From positions 21,881 to 85,880 of the forward strand of contig JALJEE010001021.1 in NCBI GenBank assembly GCA_023231475.1: a DNA stretch of 64,000 bases, written 5' to 3'. Position numbers and translations under genes: made by a program. Under the pieces are notes generated by a model. It saw only the letters and a list, made by a program, of their open reading frames with translations, was not told the DNA's origin and did no database searches. Each line of letters starts with the position of its first letter. Within the stretch, counting starts at the first letter, position 1. This document shows positions 1 to 12,579 of this stretch, one piece after another. The DNA comes from Seison nebaliae (lineage: Eukaryota > Rotifera > Pararotatoria > Seisonacea > Seisonidae).

Positions 1-262
1 GTCTAAATTTCCGTAATCCAGTCGACGAATAATCATTCGGCAATTTCACCATTCGAAACGGATAATAGAATGTATCTGTATTTCCAATGGTAGCTAACAA
101 TTTCGATGTCTCCAAATTGAACACACATAAATTATGTTGAGCTGCATCTGAAATGATAATCGTATTCTTTCTCAATGATATGATACCGGATGGATCGTCG
201 ATTTCATGATGATATTTTCCCAAACGTTTCTCTTCTCTGATGGAATATCGTTCCGAATGCAT
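1..262 (-). CDS. NHL-repeat/beta-propeller protein, partial at window edge
   Basis: An open frame runs on the minus strand from an ATG at 262-260 to the left edge of the window (87 codons). In-frame stops lie just upstream of the ATG. The peptide contains PSGIISLRKNTIIISDAAQH followed by NLCVFNLETSKLLATIG, which has the shape of an NHL repeat blade (P-x-G-I ... V/I-S/T-D ... V-x-V-F ... L-x-x-I-G). NHL blades occur in TRIM/RING-NHL proteins and related scaffolds. Nothing here identifies which family member this is, and the ATG could lie inside an exon rather than be the true start. The NHL assignment rests on motif shape only. Confidence 0.5.
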   Translation of the reverse strand, partial: MHSERYSIREEKRLGKYHHEIDDPSGIISLRKNTIIISDAAQHNLCVFNLETSKLLATIGNTDTFYYPFRMVKLPNDYSSTGLRKFR

Positions 263-2903
263 AATATCACTCGATCGAACTTATCAAACTTATCGATCGT
301 TGTCCAATTTGATTTTCCGATATTTTACAACAAAATTTCCTTCTAATTATCTTTCTTTAATCTATTTAAAGATTCTCCACTTTCCTTTTCTTTTTCGTTG
401 ATGATAATCGCGAATGGAATTATTAATAGGAGGAAAGAATGAAACTTTAAATAGATTATTGAAAGTATCTACTCATTTTGAATGTTTGAGATTTACTCAA
501 ACACTTTTTATAGTTCCTACACCTGTACGGATAATTGAGCTCATTTTCCTTTTAGTTTTCAACATTTTAAACATTCAAATTGATTTTTACAGTTACTCTT
601 CGATGTCAATAGTATTCACACTATTCAGTATTCAAGTACAGTCACGCTACATAATAGCACATCGTTGTGGAAGGAATGATAGCTACATGAAATATGTCGC
701 TAAATGAATAGAGGATCAAGTAATTAGCAGAAATGTCATCGGAAATATCTCAAAATTAAAGTGGAAGATAAAAAATAGTTTTTTTTTTCGTTTTTCGTCC
801 GTTAAACATCATAAATAACAGTTGGCACAATTTTCGAAATGTTGAACAACAACACTAATAATTTGTTGATAAGTTAACATATCATAAAACATGAGTGAAA
901 CGATCAATGAGAAAAGAGAGTAATTGTTTATTTAATTATTTAATTAAAAGAAGACACATGTAGAGATAGTATGTATATAAATATTTTTCTTGTTAATAAC
1001 AAAACGAAAAGAGAAGAAATTTATTTATTTAATTAAACAAAATCGATATATTTCATCGATATCATCAAATCAATATTCTCGTCTGATTCTCATATCCCAT
1101 CAACAATCCGCATTAAATTTGAGAGAATAAATTAATTCATGTCATTTCCTTATCTCTCACACTGTCAAATAAATCTCTAAAGAAAAAACAACGTTCGATT
1201 GAAACTCTTCATCAAATGTGTTTGTGGAGCGAGAAGGAGCGACTTGATCGTTTTAAACTTCTTTTAACTGATCTGTGTAAATGATCTGTATTGGAAGGAG
1301 AAGGAAATGTTCCAATGAATCAACATTTCAATTAATATAACTCACATTGACGATTGTTACATCATCAGCATATACGATGATAATGTATGATAGATGTGAT
1401 GTAGATGTGGTGGTAGAGTATGAAGGCAATGGAAATTATATAATAATGAAAAGGAATGGGTAAAAACGAACAGATATTAACTACCACCATCACCATCATC
1501 GTATTGTAGTAATAGTTGTTCAATATTTGTTTGAGAAAGTTGAGAACAGTTCGTCCTCTCTCCATCGTACGTTGAATGTAGATATACCAGTCCGACAAGA
1601 CGAGTAGTAGTTTTAAAATCATCCCTAATGGTTATGTGTTGTGTAATTACATTCTCTCTCTCATTTTCGTCAATGGCGTTCATTACTAATATATTACGAT
1701 TTAGAAGATCCGCATTTATCAATCATCCAACCATCTTGATAGATTTTATTCTTCTATTAATTCTTATCATCATCATGATAAATGATTTCCATATATATAT
1801 ATATATATATCCTCTCGGTACATCTGAATATCCTAACACATCCACTGACTGACTCAGCTATTTATACATCAATAATTTTATTATACCTACTAAAAAAATG
1901 ATGATGATGATGGTGAAGATGAAGATGATTCGTCTACAAAACAGTTTTCTTATTTCTTCATTCATCATTACATAATAGAAGAAATAAATAAGGAACTTAT
2001 CGTATCAACTGGAGAGATATGTGAACACAAACACACACACGCACGCACACAACATACCGTAAGGTGAAAATAATAATAATTGTTGGTTGGAGGGGAGGGC
2101 GAATATGTAGGAATGTATGAAAATATTTCTGTTTCCTCTTCTTTTTTCCACTAACTATCCACCCAATATTTCTACCACCATCACCTCCACATTCCATTAT
2201 TATTAGTCATCCGTTCGTATCTGTAACTATATCTGCGGCTGTAACGCTCCCACCCCAAACCATGATTGGGAGAGAATTTACAAGACCTTTTTCTTTTTTA
2301 TAAAATCTCTGAGTATCGGAATGAAATTTCTTATTCAACTGCCACTCACGTTGTTGTTGTAAGGAGAGACTAGGAAATAATAGTAAACTCCGATGACTAA
2401 TCTGTGACGTGAAGAAGAATAAGAAGAAAATAATAATTCGGTTCAAATAAAACATTTGTCCTTATGTTACCTTCGTGTATCTTCTCTCCATTTTATAATC
2501 CATCATCATCTTTTCCTATCTGTATGATATAATTTCTCAAAATAATCAACATCTCTCTCTCTCTATATATATATATTTCTATTGATTCGAATACGATAGA
2601 TCTCGCGAATGAAAGAGAAAGAGAAAGAGCAAGGAGAGATTCTTTTCTTATAAACGAAATAATATATTGTTGTCTATTGGGAATTATGTTGAATTAACAA
2701 AATAGAATCATTTCAATGAAAACCGAGAAGAAAATAATTGAATAATTTGAAAAGAAATTAATTGAAACTTTCTCAACATTCTTCATCGATCAGTTGAAAG
2801 TGTCAATCAATAATTAACGGAGTGTCTTCTTTACGATCCGTCTCTCGCATCAAATTCAATTTAATTCATATTCAAACAAAACTGATACAATCTCACATTT
2901 ATT
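263..2903. other. Intergenic stretch, no gene recognised
   Basis: This A+T-rich stretch holds only short open frames with no coding character (homopolymeric Phe/Ile/Ser-rich translations overlapping on both strands). It contains simple repeats: an (AT)n tract at 1791-1810, GAT/CAT trinucleotide runs near 1480-1500 and 1897-1930, CA-rich sequence near 2024-2050 and CT/AT tracts near 2551-2577. It may carry the promoters of the divergent NHL-like and DOMON/b561 genes, but no specific element can be named. Confidence 0.5.
1791..1810. repeat. (AT)n microsatellite
   Basis: A pure alternating AT tract of about 20 nt in intergenic DNA. Confidence 0.9.
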
Positions 2904-4601
2904 ATGAATCTTAATCGAACTCGATATTTTCTTTTTCTTCTATCAATTCTTCTACTCAATACGGTTATTTTCCATTTTCCTTCAACCAACTCTCAACCAA
3001 ATCTCAGATCACTTGCTCAACAGATGTCGAAGACGAGAACGACGAGTTCGATGTAGATAATTGTGGAAATACGAATGCTTGCTATCTCGAACCAGGTAAT
3101 TGTCGAGGATTCGATTGTGACAACTTAATTACATGGAAATATTTCAAGGATCGTGTTCGATTCAATTTAAACACGAAAAGTGACGGATGGACAGGAATAG
3201 CTTTCTCTAGAGATCATCGTTTAGGTAACGATCATTTAGTGTCATGTCAACTAAAAGATGGTATCGTCAAAGTGGCCTCTACTTTCTACTCAACCAAAAT
3301 CGAACCATTAGATAACGACGATGAACATGTAGCAATTGAGAATACACATGGTCATTTTGAAGATGGTCGAATAAAATGTGGATTTGATCGATTGAAATCA
3401 CCACCCAAGAAGTATGAAGGCAAATTGGAGGATTTCAATGCACATCCATTCTATATCATCACACCGAGAGGATCAATTCCACAATATCGTTCGAATTCAT
3501 TTTCCATAAAATTTCAATCAATAAATTTATTCATCTTTTTAAATTCATATAATTCAGGTGAACCAATGAAAGCGGAAAATTATTTAGTTAATTCAAAACC
3601 GATAAATTTTGGAAGATCTGGTGATCATGATGCAAATTTCGGTGCAACACGTCACATTAACGGAAGTATCAAAGCTCATGGTTTTCATTTTTTTCAAATG
3701 ATTTTTTTATCCAATTTTTTTATTTTACTTAAGCTTGTCTCATGATAATTGCTTGGATCTTATTGTCAAGTATTTCCTTTTTAATCGCCCGATTCTATCA
3801 ATCGTTCTGGAATAGAACTACTGAACGTTATCGATCAGTTTGTTGGTGGCCGGTTTAATTTTATTGAAATTTGTTTTTCTAATATTTTTCTTTTCTCTTT
3901 AGACACATATTTCTTTATCAGTCTTGGCTTTAATCTTAACGTTAATCGCATTCATTATCATATTGGTCGATTTGAATTGGGAATGGAGTAAAGTGTATGA
4001 CCATTCAACAATAGGAATAATTGTGATAATTTTAGCAGTTCTACAAGTTAGGAGAGACATGTTCAACATAAATGATCGTCTATAAAATATTTTCAGTTCG
4101 TCTTCGGTTTCTGTACACCAAGTCCAGAAAACTCGTGTCTTTATTGTCTATACTGTTTCTTTCATTGGCTGTTGGGTAACGTGGCCTTCTGTCTCTCAAG
4201 TTCATTCAATTTTTTTCTTCACTAATTCTTTCAACTTCTTTCTTCAGTTGTCGCTATATTTTTGGGATTACGAGTTATTTCTCATCCATTCCCCATCGCT
4301 TTGTATTGGTTGATTGCGGCATGGGCAATTTTCTTCATGATTGTCGAACTGATACTCGCCATACATCAATGTTGTACGAGTGACACGGCGGAGAAGAATT
4401 TAGGGAAATATGGTATTGTGATAACGAAGAAAGAAGTTCAAATGCAATCGGAGAAACCAGCTGTTTATTATTTTTTTCTTCAAATCTTTTATTCATGGAC
4501 ATTTATAGGGATATCGATGGAAACCATTGTTATTCATAGTTTATGCTGTGGTCACGTTGATTGCGGTGATTGCCATGCTTGTATTAATATGTATCCATTA
4601 G
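2904..4601 (+). CDS. Ferric-chelate reductase 1-like protein (DOMON + cytochrome b561)
   Basis: Eight exons: 2904-2963, 3008-3488, 3558-3680, 3734-3852, 3903-4046, 4097-4199, 4248-4462, 4509-4601; 445 aa. The first exon is a signal peptide (MNLNRTRYFLFLLSILLLNT). Exon 2 is a DOMON domain: ITWKYFKDRVRFNL, the hallmark SDGWTGIAFS, then GNDHLVSC. From about residue 220 come the helices of a cytochrome b561 core, with candidate haem-ligand histidines in KAHACLMIIAW, YDHSTIGII, FHWLLGNVAF and VISHPFPIALYW. A last helix (YRWKPLLFIVYAVVTLIAVI) appears only when the 46-nt intron at 4463-4508 is removed. Members of the FRRS1 family move electrons across membranes and reduce ferric iron; substrate and membrane are not shown here. 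The 69-nt intron 3489-3557 is in frame and could be retained. All seven donors start GTT. Confidence 0.85.
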
Positions 4602-4781
4602 AATTGAGAAGAATATTCTTTACATCAAACACCTAGAACAGAATTTGATAAATTATTCATCCTACTTATTATATGTCTCTTCGCGAAGAGTATATAAGAG
4701 GTATTGTAATAATTCCTTCAACTTATTAATCATGATAAGACTCAATTCGACGGAATTGATCATCGAAACATTGCTACAGAA

Positions 4782-4799
4782 CTCTCTCTCTCTCTCTCT
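4782..4799. repeat. (CT)n microsatellite
   Basis: Nine CT units in the presumed 3' flank of the DOMON/b561 gene. Confidence 0.9.
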
Positions 4800-6813
4800 T
4801 TATCTCTATCTCACATTATCTCTCAAATCTCATTCTTGTAAATTTTATGCAAAGAAGAACTATTTTTCTGTTTTAAAAATTTTTCATTTTATTATCATCA
4901 TTTTGCCTCTTTTTCATTCTTTTCATGCATACTTTTATAGCGATGATTGAATCTCCAAAAAAAGAACAATAATTTTAATAATAACAAAAACAACAACAAC
5001 TATGATAATAAGATTCGATCTGTTTTATTGAGAGTTTTATAAAAATCTTATTAGTTTCCATATTATTCGAATTATTGTTGATATTTTAATAAACTTTTCA
5101 TTTTCCATTCATTTCGTGCAAGATAAGTCAAATGGAAAAATTATGTTGACTCTTCACGTGTTTGACTCTTCTTCACATGTTCGTTCTTGTTATGAAAATG
5201 ATGAAGATGCAATTGAATTCCATTTGGAATTATTTAGTCAAATTCGAATAAATTAGAAAAATTTAATAATTTCAAATTGGTTCAACTAATCTCTCAACTA
5301 ATTGACGAGGCTAAAAGTTTTTTTTTCCAATCTCTTTATGGAACTGTGATCAATGGAAATGATGGAAAGAGAAAGAAAACTCATTTAAAATTTCGAGACA
5401 GAACTTCTTTCTCGAAAGAGGACAAAGTCATTTTCGTTTGGGAGATAATCAATTTTGGATTTTTTTTCCGATGTTTAGAAATTTGGATGATACGAATGAT
5501 TCAATTAGAATTAATTTATTCCGAAAATTTAATTATGTTTGTACCAAATAGGATTAATCAAATGTTTTCCCCAATCAAACTCTCTCAGGTTACTTATTAT
5601 ATTACTAAGAAAATTTTTAAATTTTCGAGGTTACTTTTCATGTTAGTTCAACAATCCCATGTTGTATATTACTTTTCAATGTCTTTCCTCTTAGACGACC
5701 AGATTATATGTACTCCATCGACGTCTAACCTGTATAAGAGGTTATAAGACTATAATAATAGTTCATTTCCATACCGATACCATATCTATTCCAATTTCAA
5801 CTTAATAGAATGAAAATATGAAATTGTTGAAAATGAATAGACAAAAAATTAGAGACTGTAATCTTCTTTCAGTTATAATAATTTCAATTAATCGTTAAAT
5901 ATTACTAAGCATTTCATCTGGCTGCTTATCATATGAACACAATTAAGAGTAAAATGGAATATTTTACCCATAAATTTCTCATTTTGCAAATGAAATAAAA
6001 GAGATTTGTTTGGTAAATTACCAGTCGATTTATAACAAACAATCATCCACGATTATAATTAATTCTTTCGACTGAAATTCTCGTTGTTCCATTGTAAATA
6101 TTTCTCTGAGAAAATGATGATGGAACGGAAAAGACAATTAATGGATGTTACGGGAAGAAAATAAATATCTGACGTCAATTTGTTATGGAATATTCGATTA
6201 TTAATTATATGGTCTTATGTTATTACTGATTCTCCTTCGCATATGTTAAGGGAAACGTATAGGATTAGATAACGATTAGAGATTTAATCGCATAGACAAG
6301 AAGAGGATTTTCTTCAAATGTTCTGACGGAGAATTAATCGGTGATTTGTATTTGGAAAACATATGCATGTTTAATGATTTCTATATACGACGATGAACAT
6401 TGAACATATGACGGCAGAATTAGCGTGATGCATTTTCCGTGTATCTTGTAAGTTGGTGTTTGAAATAGGAGAATCCTAGAAAAAATATTTTGAATGTCGT
6501 TGGATGACGAATGTATGGAATTGAGGACATTCCATTGAAATTCCTCAAAGATTGATAAAGAACGATGGTTAAAATATTCAATTGTTTCTTTTGATAAAAT
6601 TGTCTCGTGAAAAGATTTCAGGTAAAAAAGGCGAAATATATTTAGTAAATTCATCGTATTATTGCTGATATACTTATTATGCCTAGTATACTATTTCTTT
6701 GATCAAGATAATTATTTTCATTTGCGTGTTATTTACATACACTTCTTATTCTACCGTGTCAGTTCCATCTGCGTTTTCCATCATCTACAACGTCGAATTT
6801 ACATCAACAATTC

Positions 6814-7035
6814 CTAGTTTTCTCCATTCTTCTTCTTAACGCAGAATGTGTGATTGTACTGCTTGGTAAGGAGTGAACAGTTCACATCGTCCCTCTCAGG
6901 TTTAATTGTATGAATACATCTCAACTCATTCTCAATTATTCTACAGCCAGTGGTCACGAATGATGTAATCGTCCATAATATTCGTTTCCTTCTTACAGTA
7001 GATACCTCCCAGATATTCCACTTTCTTCCACACAC
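6814..7035 (-). pseudogene. Possible thrombospondin type 1-like fragment
   Basis: A 73-codon minus-strand open frame contains GCRIIENELRC, then DDVNC and a final TFC. This resembles the second half of a thrombospondin type 1 repeat (CG-x-G-x3-R-x3-C ... D-x-x-C ... C). The first Trp/Cys motifs are degenerate (WNIWE but no CSxTC), and no neighbouring domain could be recognised. It may be a decayed exon or chance. Low confidence. Confidence 0.2.
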
Positions 7036-8277
7036 AAACTATTAGAGGAACGAAGAGTTCTCCTGGTGAGGAGTGTAATGATGGATGGACTAATTGTAAA
7101 TTTAAATAAGTTTACACTTTTTCTTTACCTTCAATGAATGTTCTCACTAATTTAGTTTTGCTTGATCATTATTGTAGTCGAAAGATCATTTGATTTGGAG
7201 ATACAACTACTTGAATTAAAAAGAATTCGTTAAAAAAAAAAGAAATTCTTATTTGTAGATCTCTATTTGATTTAGCTATTTCTATTTATTATTCCCAATG
7301 TCTGACGGATGTTCATATATGTTATCGACATTAAAGAAACTTTTCACCAGTTATATGATACTATTGAAGATGGTGGAAATGATCCATTCAATTATAAATA
7401 GAAAACTTGTTAACAAAAAAAATTTTTGATTTCTTTCCCCATTCCTCCATTCTTCATTTCCATCATCATACTCACCATCGTCATCATATTCTCCATAAAT
7501 TTATTCAGTTAGTCATTTAAAAAAAAAAGAAAGATTTCTATTAGATTCTCTAATGAAAACGACAAGTATCGTTGAAAAGTAATGAATTACGAAAAAAAGA
7601 ATTTCATAAAGAAACGATTAATCTCCATCAACTTAATTTTTTCGATGACGAGTGTTGGTGGTGTAAATTAGTGATGAAATAACATGTAATTCATAAAAGA
7701 AAAGATCTTTGGTAAGACGGATGAAGTGAATGGCCATTTCATTCATCGTAACATGCGCAAGGATTATTGGAACTATATTGGGAAGAGTATATGAGGAAGG
7801 AGAATATCCATAAAATTTCCCATATTTCCAAATTAATTCATTAAGCTAATGTCCATATTATGTTGGTAGTAACATGATACTTTCTTCTTGTGAGAGTGTT
7901 CATTCTTTGCCTCACAATTCACTCCCAAGTCGGTTTCATCATTCGTCGTTTGAGTGAGTCTCCTCCCCAGAAAAATATTAGTTGAGAACCAGAATTTACT
8001 AATGTGTTTCATCCAATTGAGTAACGGAAACTGTCTATTAAAGGGTAGTCTTTATGAATATGCATAAAGATAATTATTCTCTTCTATTATTTCAGTAAAT
8101 ATTTCTATTTTCACTTTATTTATACGTTAATAATTATCATCCTTGTAACTCATTCGAATGTTCATGTTTGAGAAGAATACAACTCGAAATCATCCAATTC
8201 TTTCTATTTACCTTTATCTATCCATTCATTCTTCTCAAATAAACAATCTCTTCTATGACGATTGATAGACATTTTTG

Positions 8278-11104
8278 ATGGATAACACAGCATTTCACAG
8301 TATTGAATTGAATGAGACAAATATCGAGCAGAAAGATACTCAATCAGTGCCAAATGAGAAAAGCATCAAAAAGTTCTCCATACTAAAAACTTTCTTTCCC
8401 AACATTATTCATTTTTTCTTTTTCCATCGACTCATGATAATTACCAATATCAGACGGATTACTACATCCTGCATATTCATCGTGTGTGGATGTATCATTG
8501 CGATTACCGTTATTTTAGCCGTTATCCTTTCTGTATCACCAAAAGAAGATGACAAAAAGTTGAGTATCAGTGAAATTCATGAGAATTACGTGCAAATACC
8601 ATCCAAATGGGCTGAATATCAATCCTCAGCTCTTGCATCTGACACCCCACTATGTGGCCGAGTAGGACAGTTTGATAGAATATTCGTTTCATTTTTCTTC
8701 GAAATTCATATAAGAACCTTTCTAGACAAATCGAGAAGTTGGGAGGAAATGCTGTCGAAATGGCCATTGCTACTGCTTTCTGTACAGGAATTCAGAATAT
8801 GCACAGTATGGGCATAGGTGGTGGTAGTTTCTGGGTTATTTATTGGAAACCCGAAAATAAAGTTTACGTTTTTAATGGACGTGAGGAAGCACCAGCAAGC
8901 GCTTCTCAGCACATGTTTGATAAAGATATTGATGGTAGTCGAGCAGGTTCGATGTTTTCTGTTTTCTCTCTATTATATTTATAGTTTATTTCCATCAAAT
9001 TTATTTCTGAACTGAAATTAAATGAAAAAAGAATTATATATAAAAAAAATTATATAAAAAGAATTTTTATAATTGAAAAATTTTTTTAAAAGATGAAAGA
9101 CTTTATAATTTTTATTATACTTCAAATATCATTGAGATGATGTTATCATTTTTTTTCTTCCTTTAGTTAAACATTATATATTAATGAGATTGTTTATGGA
9201 GAAGAGTATGTCTTTTACGATTTATTATCACCATTTTCGTTCATTTTCTCATCTCGTTTCGAAAAGAGTATTATCTCGGCATTCTTCCCATTTTCCATAG
9301 TTTTTAGTAAATTGCTTGAAAAGATTGTGTAACTGTTTGAAGAATGTTTTGTACACTTAAAATAGCATGTGCTTTATTCATGTGTATGGTTTTTGTATTG
9401 ATGATGAATAATAATATTGAATTATGATTGATTTATATGATTAATTGTTTAAAGGGCCGAATGCTATTGGTATACCGGGAGAAGTGAAGTTATATTCAAC
9501 TATCTTCAATAAATTCAAAAGTGGATATGTAACTTGGGCTCAATTAGTTCAGCCGACGATCGATATGGCAGAACAAGGTTCTCCCGTTTCATCAGCTCTC
9601 GCCAAAGCGATCAATTCGACGTTACGAAAGAAAGTCCTCAATTCAACAACATACAATCCATTAAGGTTTCCATCTTCATTAAAAATATGAATAGGAAAAA
9701 TGAATGATTTCCAGAGAATTTTTAATTAATCCAAAAACGAAAAAGGCTTATGTGAAGGATGATATAATCGTTCTGAGGAAATTGGCTACTACCTTACGAT
9801 TAATTGCCGTTGATCCGGAGACATTTTATTCTGGCGTATTAGCCAAACGAATAGTGAGCGATATTAAGGATGAAGGTGGAAATATTACGGAGAAAGATAT
9901 GGAACAATATCATGTTAGACGACCGGAACCGTTGTTTGTAAATATTGGTGAAAACAGGAGAATGTATACACTTCCATTTCCTAGTTCTGGTCCCGTTTTA
10001 GCGTTTATCATGAAAATGATGAATAGTTATATTCATTTGTAAATTTATGTTGCTAATTATTTATTGAAGGGTTTTATGGAAAGAATAAAGTGGACAACAT
10101 TTTCTTGTTTTATCATCGATTTGTTGAAGCGATGAAATTCGGTGCAGCTAAACGAAGTGAATTCGGCGATCAAATGAATGATGAAAAGAACATTGATAAT
10201 GATGTTACTCAATTCGATGAATTTACTTCGAATCTTTTCTTTTCAGGTCATCAAAGGTATGTTATCTGATGATAATATTAATGAGATTTTCAAAAAAATT
10301 AAAAATGACACAACTTTGAAATTCGAGGAATATGGCGCCAAATTCAGCGATACAACTGATCGGACAGGTACTGCTCATTTATCTGTTGTCGATTCGAATG
10401 GTAACGCCGTCTCATCAACTCATACGGTGAATCTTTAGTTAGAAATTTCAAATGAAGGAAATCTGGAATATTCTCTTTTGTCAGTTTTGGATCGAAAGTC
10501 ATCGGACGTCGAACAGGAATCATATTCAATGATGAAATGGATGATTTCTCTAATCCGCTCGCAGAGAATTTCTTTGGCGTTCCTCCATCAAAACCGAATT
10601 TTATAAAAGCTGGAAAACAACCGTTATCGAGCATGACTCCGGCGATAGTGGTCGATGGAAATAACAAAATTGAACATATTATTGGAGCATCGGGTGGCAC
10701 CAGAATATTTACAACAACTGCTCAAGTTTATTTTGAAATTGAATGATTCCATTTCTTAATCTATACAGATTTTAAGCGAAGTCTTTTTTAGAGGACGTGA
10801 TATCGTTTCCTGTATCGATGAGAAAAGGATACATGATCAACTAATGCCGAAAGTAACATATTTGGAAAGAGGATTCAATGAAGTTTCATATTGAGACTTT
10901 TTTTTTAATTCAGTGAAATTTGTTTAGACAATTAAAAAACATTTGAAGGAAATGGGTCACGATATCGAAATGAATGGATCAATGAGCGTAGCACAATGCA
11001 TTTCCAGAACACGCAATAACACATATATCGCAGTTTGTGATGGGCGAAAAGGTGGTACACCGTACGGCCGTGGAATGATAAATAATGGTCCAATAGATAA
11101 TTAA
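8278..11104 (+). CDS. Gamma-glutamyltransferase (gamma-glutamyl transpeptidase)
   Basis: Nine exons: 8278-8669, 8726-8946, 9455-9665, 9715-10025, 10070-10203, 10247-10437, 10485-10725, 10769-10882, 10928-11104; 663 aa, slightly longer than human GGT1. An N-terminal cytosolic part is followed by one hydrophobic signal anchor ([20 protein letters not shown]), so the protein should be type II with an extracellular catalytic domain. Family motifs in order are [35 protein letters not shown], the catalytic Thr in [43 protein letters not shown] and a C-terminal KGGTPYGRG. The enzyme autocleaves before that Thr, then hydrolyses or transfers the gamma-glutamyl group of glutathione. Introns are 43-56 nt except the second (508 nt). 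All eight donors start GTT. The ATG at 8278 is the first in frame. Confidence 0.93.
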
Positions 11105-11570
11105 GTAAATTGAATTTCTTTCTTTTCTTTTTGCCAAATATGATTTCAAGAGACTTATGCACAATATTTATTTTCAAATTCTAATTATTTTAACATTTTC
11201 TTGTTATTGCATTCATTATAATTTTTCAACAATTAAGAGTTTCTAATATTATTTTCTCCCTTATTCATAAATTTAATATTATGGTTTCAATTCTACATTA
11301 ATCTCATCTCGGTTACTTTCAAATGTCAAAGAAATTACTGTTGAAGAATGTTAAAGTTAAACGAATACCATTTTTATGTAACGTTTGTAAAAAACGTTGA
11401 AAGATTAAGTTCGTTACCACTCCACTGTTAGTAAGACAAATTTTAGGTAAGGAAAGTTAATCCAAACTATTGACTAACATCTCTAACTTTCTAGATTGAT
11501 ATAAAGTGTTTGAGAAAAATAAACATATTTGTTAGGTTGTCAGATCGAGTCCAAAAAGAAAAGTTCAACT

Positions 11571-11861
11571 TTAGTCGATAGAATAAAATGTGAATTCCGA
11601 TCTTTCTATTCTCCTTTTCACCGCTATAAATTTTTCTCCATCATATTGGAGCTGAGAATATGGTCTACCTGTCTCACTATCCAGTACACAAGAAACATTA
11701 AACTGCCTTGATCGAACATACAGGACAGAAATGCCTTTCAACTGAGCATTTATGTTGGCATCTTTGTCACTACTCTTAATAAAGATTTCACAGGATTCTG
11801 ATTCAACTAACATCGCTGAACCAACTTTCGAAAAGTACGGGAGTTGCCGTTCTCTATCCAA
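11571..11861 (-). CDS. Unrecognised 96-codon open frame
   Basis: The minus-strand frame encodes a balanced, non-repetitive peptide including SKVGSAMLVESESCEIFIKS and SVLYVRSRQFNVSCVLDSET. Its composition looks like folded protein rather than A+T-rich noise. No start context, partner exon or family could be recognised. It could be a remnant of the neighbouring retroelement or an exon of an unannotated gene. Confidence 0.3.
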   Translation of the reverse strand: MDRERQLPYFSKVGSAMLVESESCEIFIKSSDKDANINAQLKGISVLYVRSRQFNVSCVLDSETGRPYSQLQYDGEKFIAVKRRIERSEFTFYSID

Positions 11862-12579
11862 ATTTTCTGCACTTATTACTCAATAAACGTTCGTGAAATA
11901 TACCTTTTAACTTCAAAAATCTGACGAAAAACTTGAATTAATCCTACCTAAACGTTTAATTAAAATTATTTCCTTCGTTTTTACAAACTTAGGAATTATT
12001 AAGTGAAATAAGTGAAATGTTGTAGGTGCAAACCTCTTAAGTTTAAAAAGCTTGTTTTAAGTAAATTATTAACAATCACCAATTGCTCTTATATTGCGAA
12101 TCGACGGAATATCATACATAATAAACATCAGAAGATTAATTCCGATATAATCAAAAAGTTATCCAATATTTAATCACAACTATATAGAGAAAAGGTTGCT
12201 TTATCACATATTAAATAATAATATATTTTACATCAAAAATCTAACAAAATTAACTGAAAGAAGGACGAATCGATTCATTAATATAAAGGAAGAATAGCGG
12301 ATACAATAGCCAAATAATTGTTAAAGATAAATAATTTAATTTTTTTTATTTTTCATTTTAGATGTAAATCCCTATAGGTTAATTGATAGATGAATATTAA
12401 AAAATCACGACATTGGTCGTTAGAAATTAGTTCATGGCATCTTGGAATCTGATTTTTGACATTGTCTGGAAACAAGTAATCGATGGAGAATAGATCTGTC
12501 TCTTGCATTAAACAATCGAGTAGGTTTCAGAAGAGTGTAGTATGTACAAAAAAACGATAAAGGAGACGTAAGTGGTAAG

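Larger units (their letters stand above)
4602..8277. other. Intergenic stretch with doubtful exon-like fragments
   Basis: The stretch begins with the 3' untranslated sequence of the DOMON/b561 gene. Around 5128-5255 and 5280-5555 there are open stretches in shifting frames (one includes GTVINGNDGKRKKTHLKF, another FWIFFPMFRNLDDTNDSIRI) that have some coding character but could not be joined into a convincing gene. A Cys-rich open frame on the minus strand at 6814-7035 is listed separately. The rest is A+T-rich with no recognisable feature. Confidence 0.4.

Noticed and set aside
5277-5747. 156-codon open frame downstream of the DOMON/b561 gene
   Set aside because: Its second half is Phe/Ile/Leu-driven A+T noise and no family or splice partner was found. 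Only a possible exon remnant is noted.
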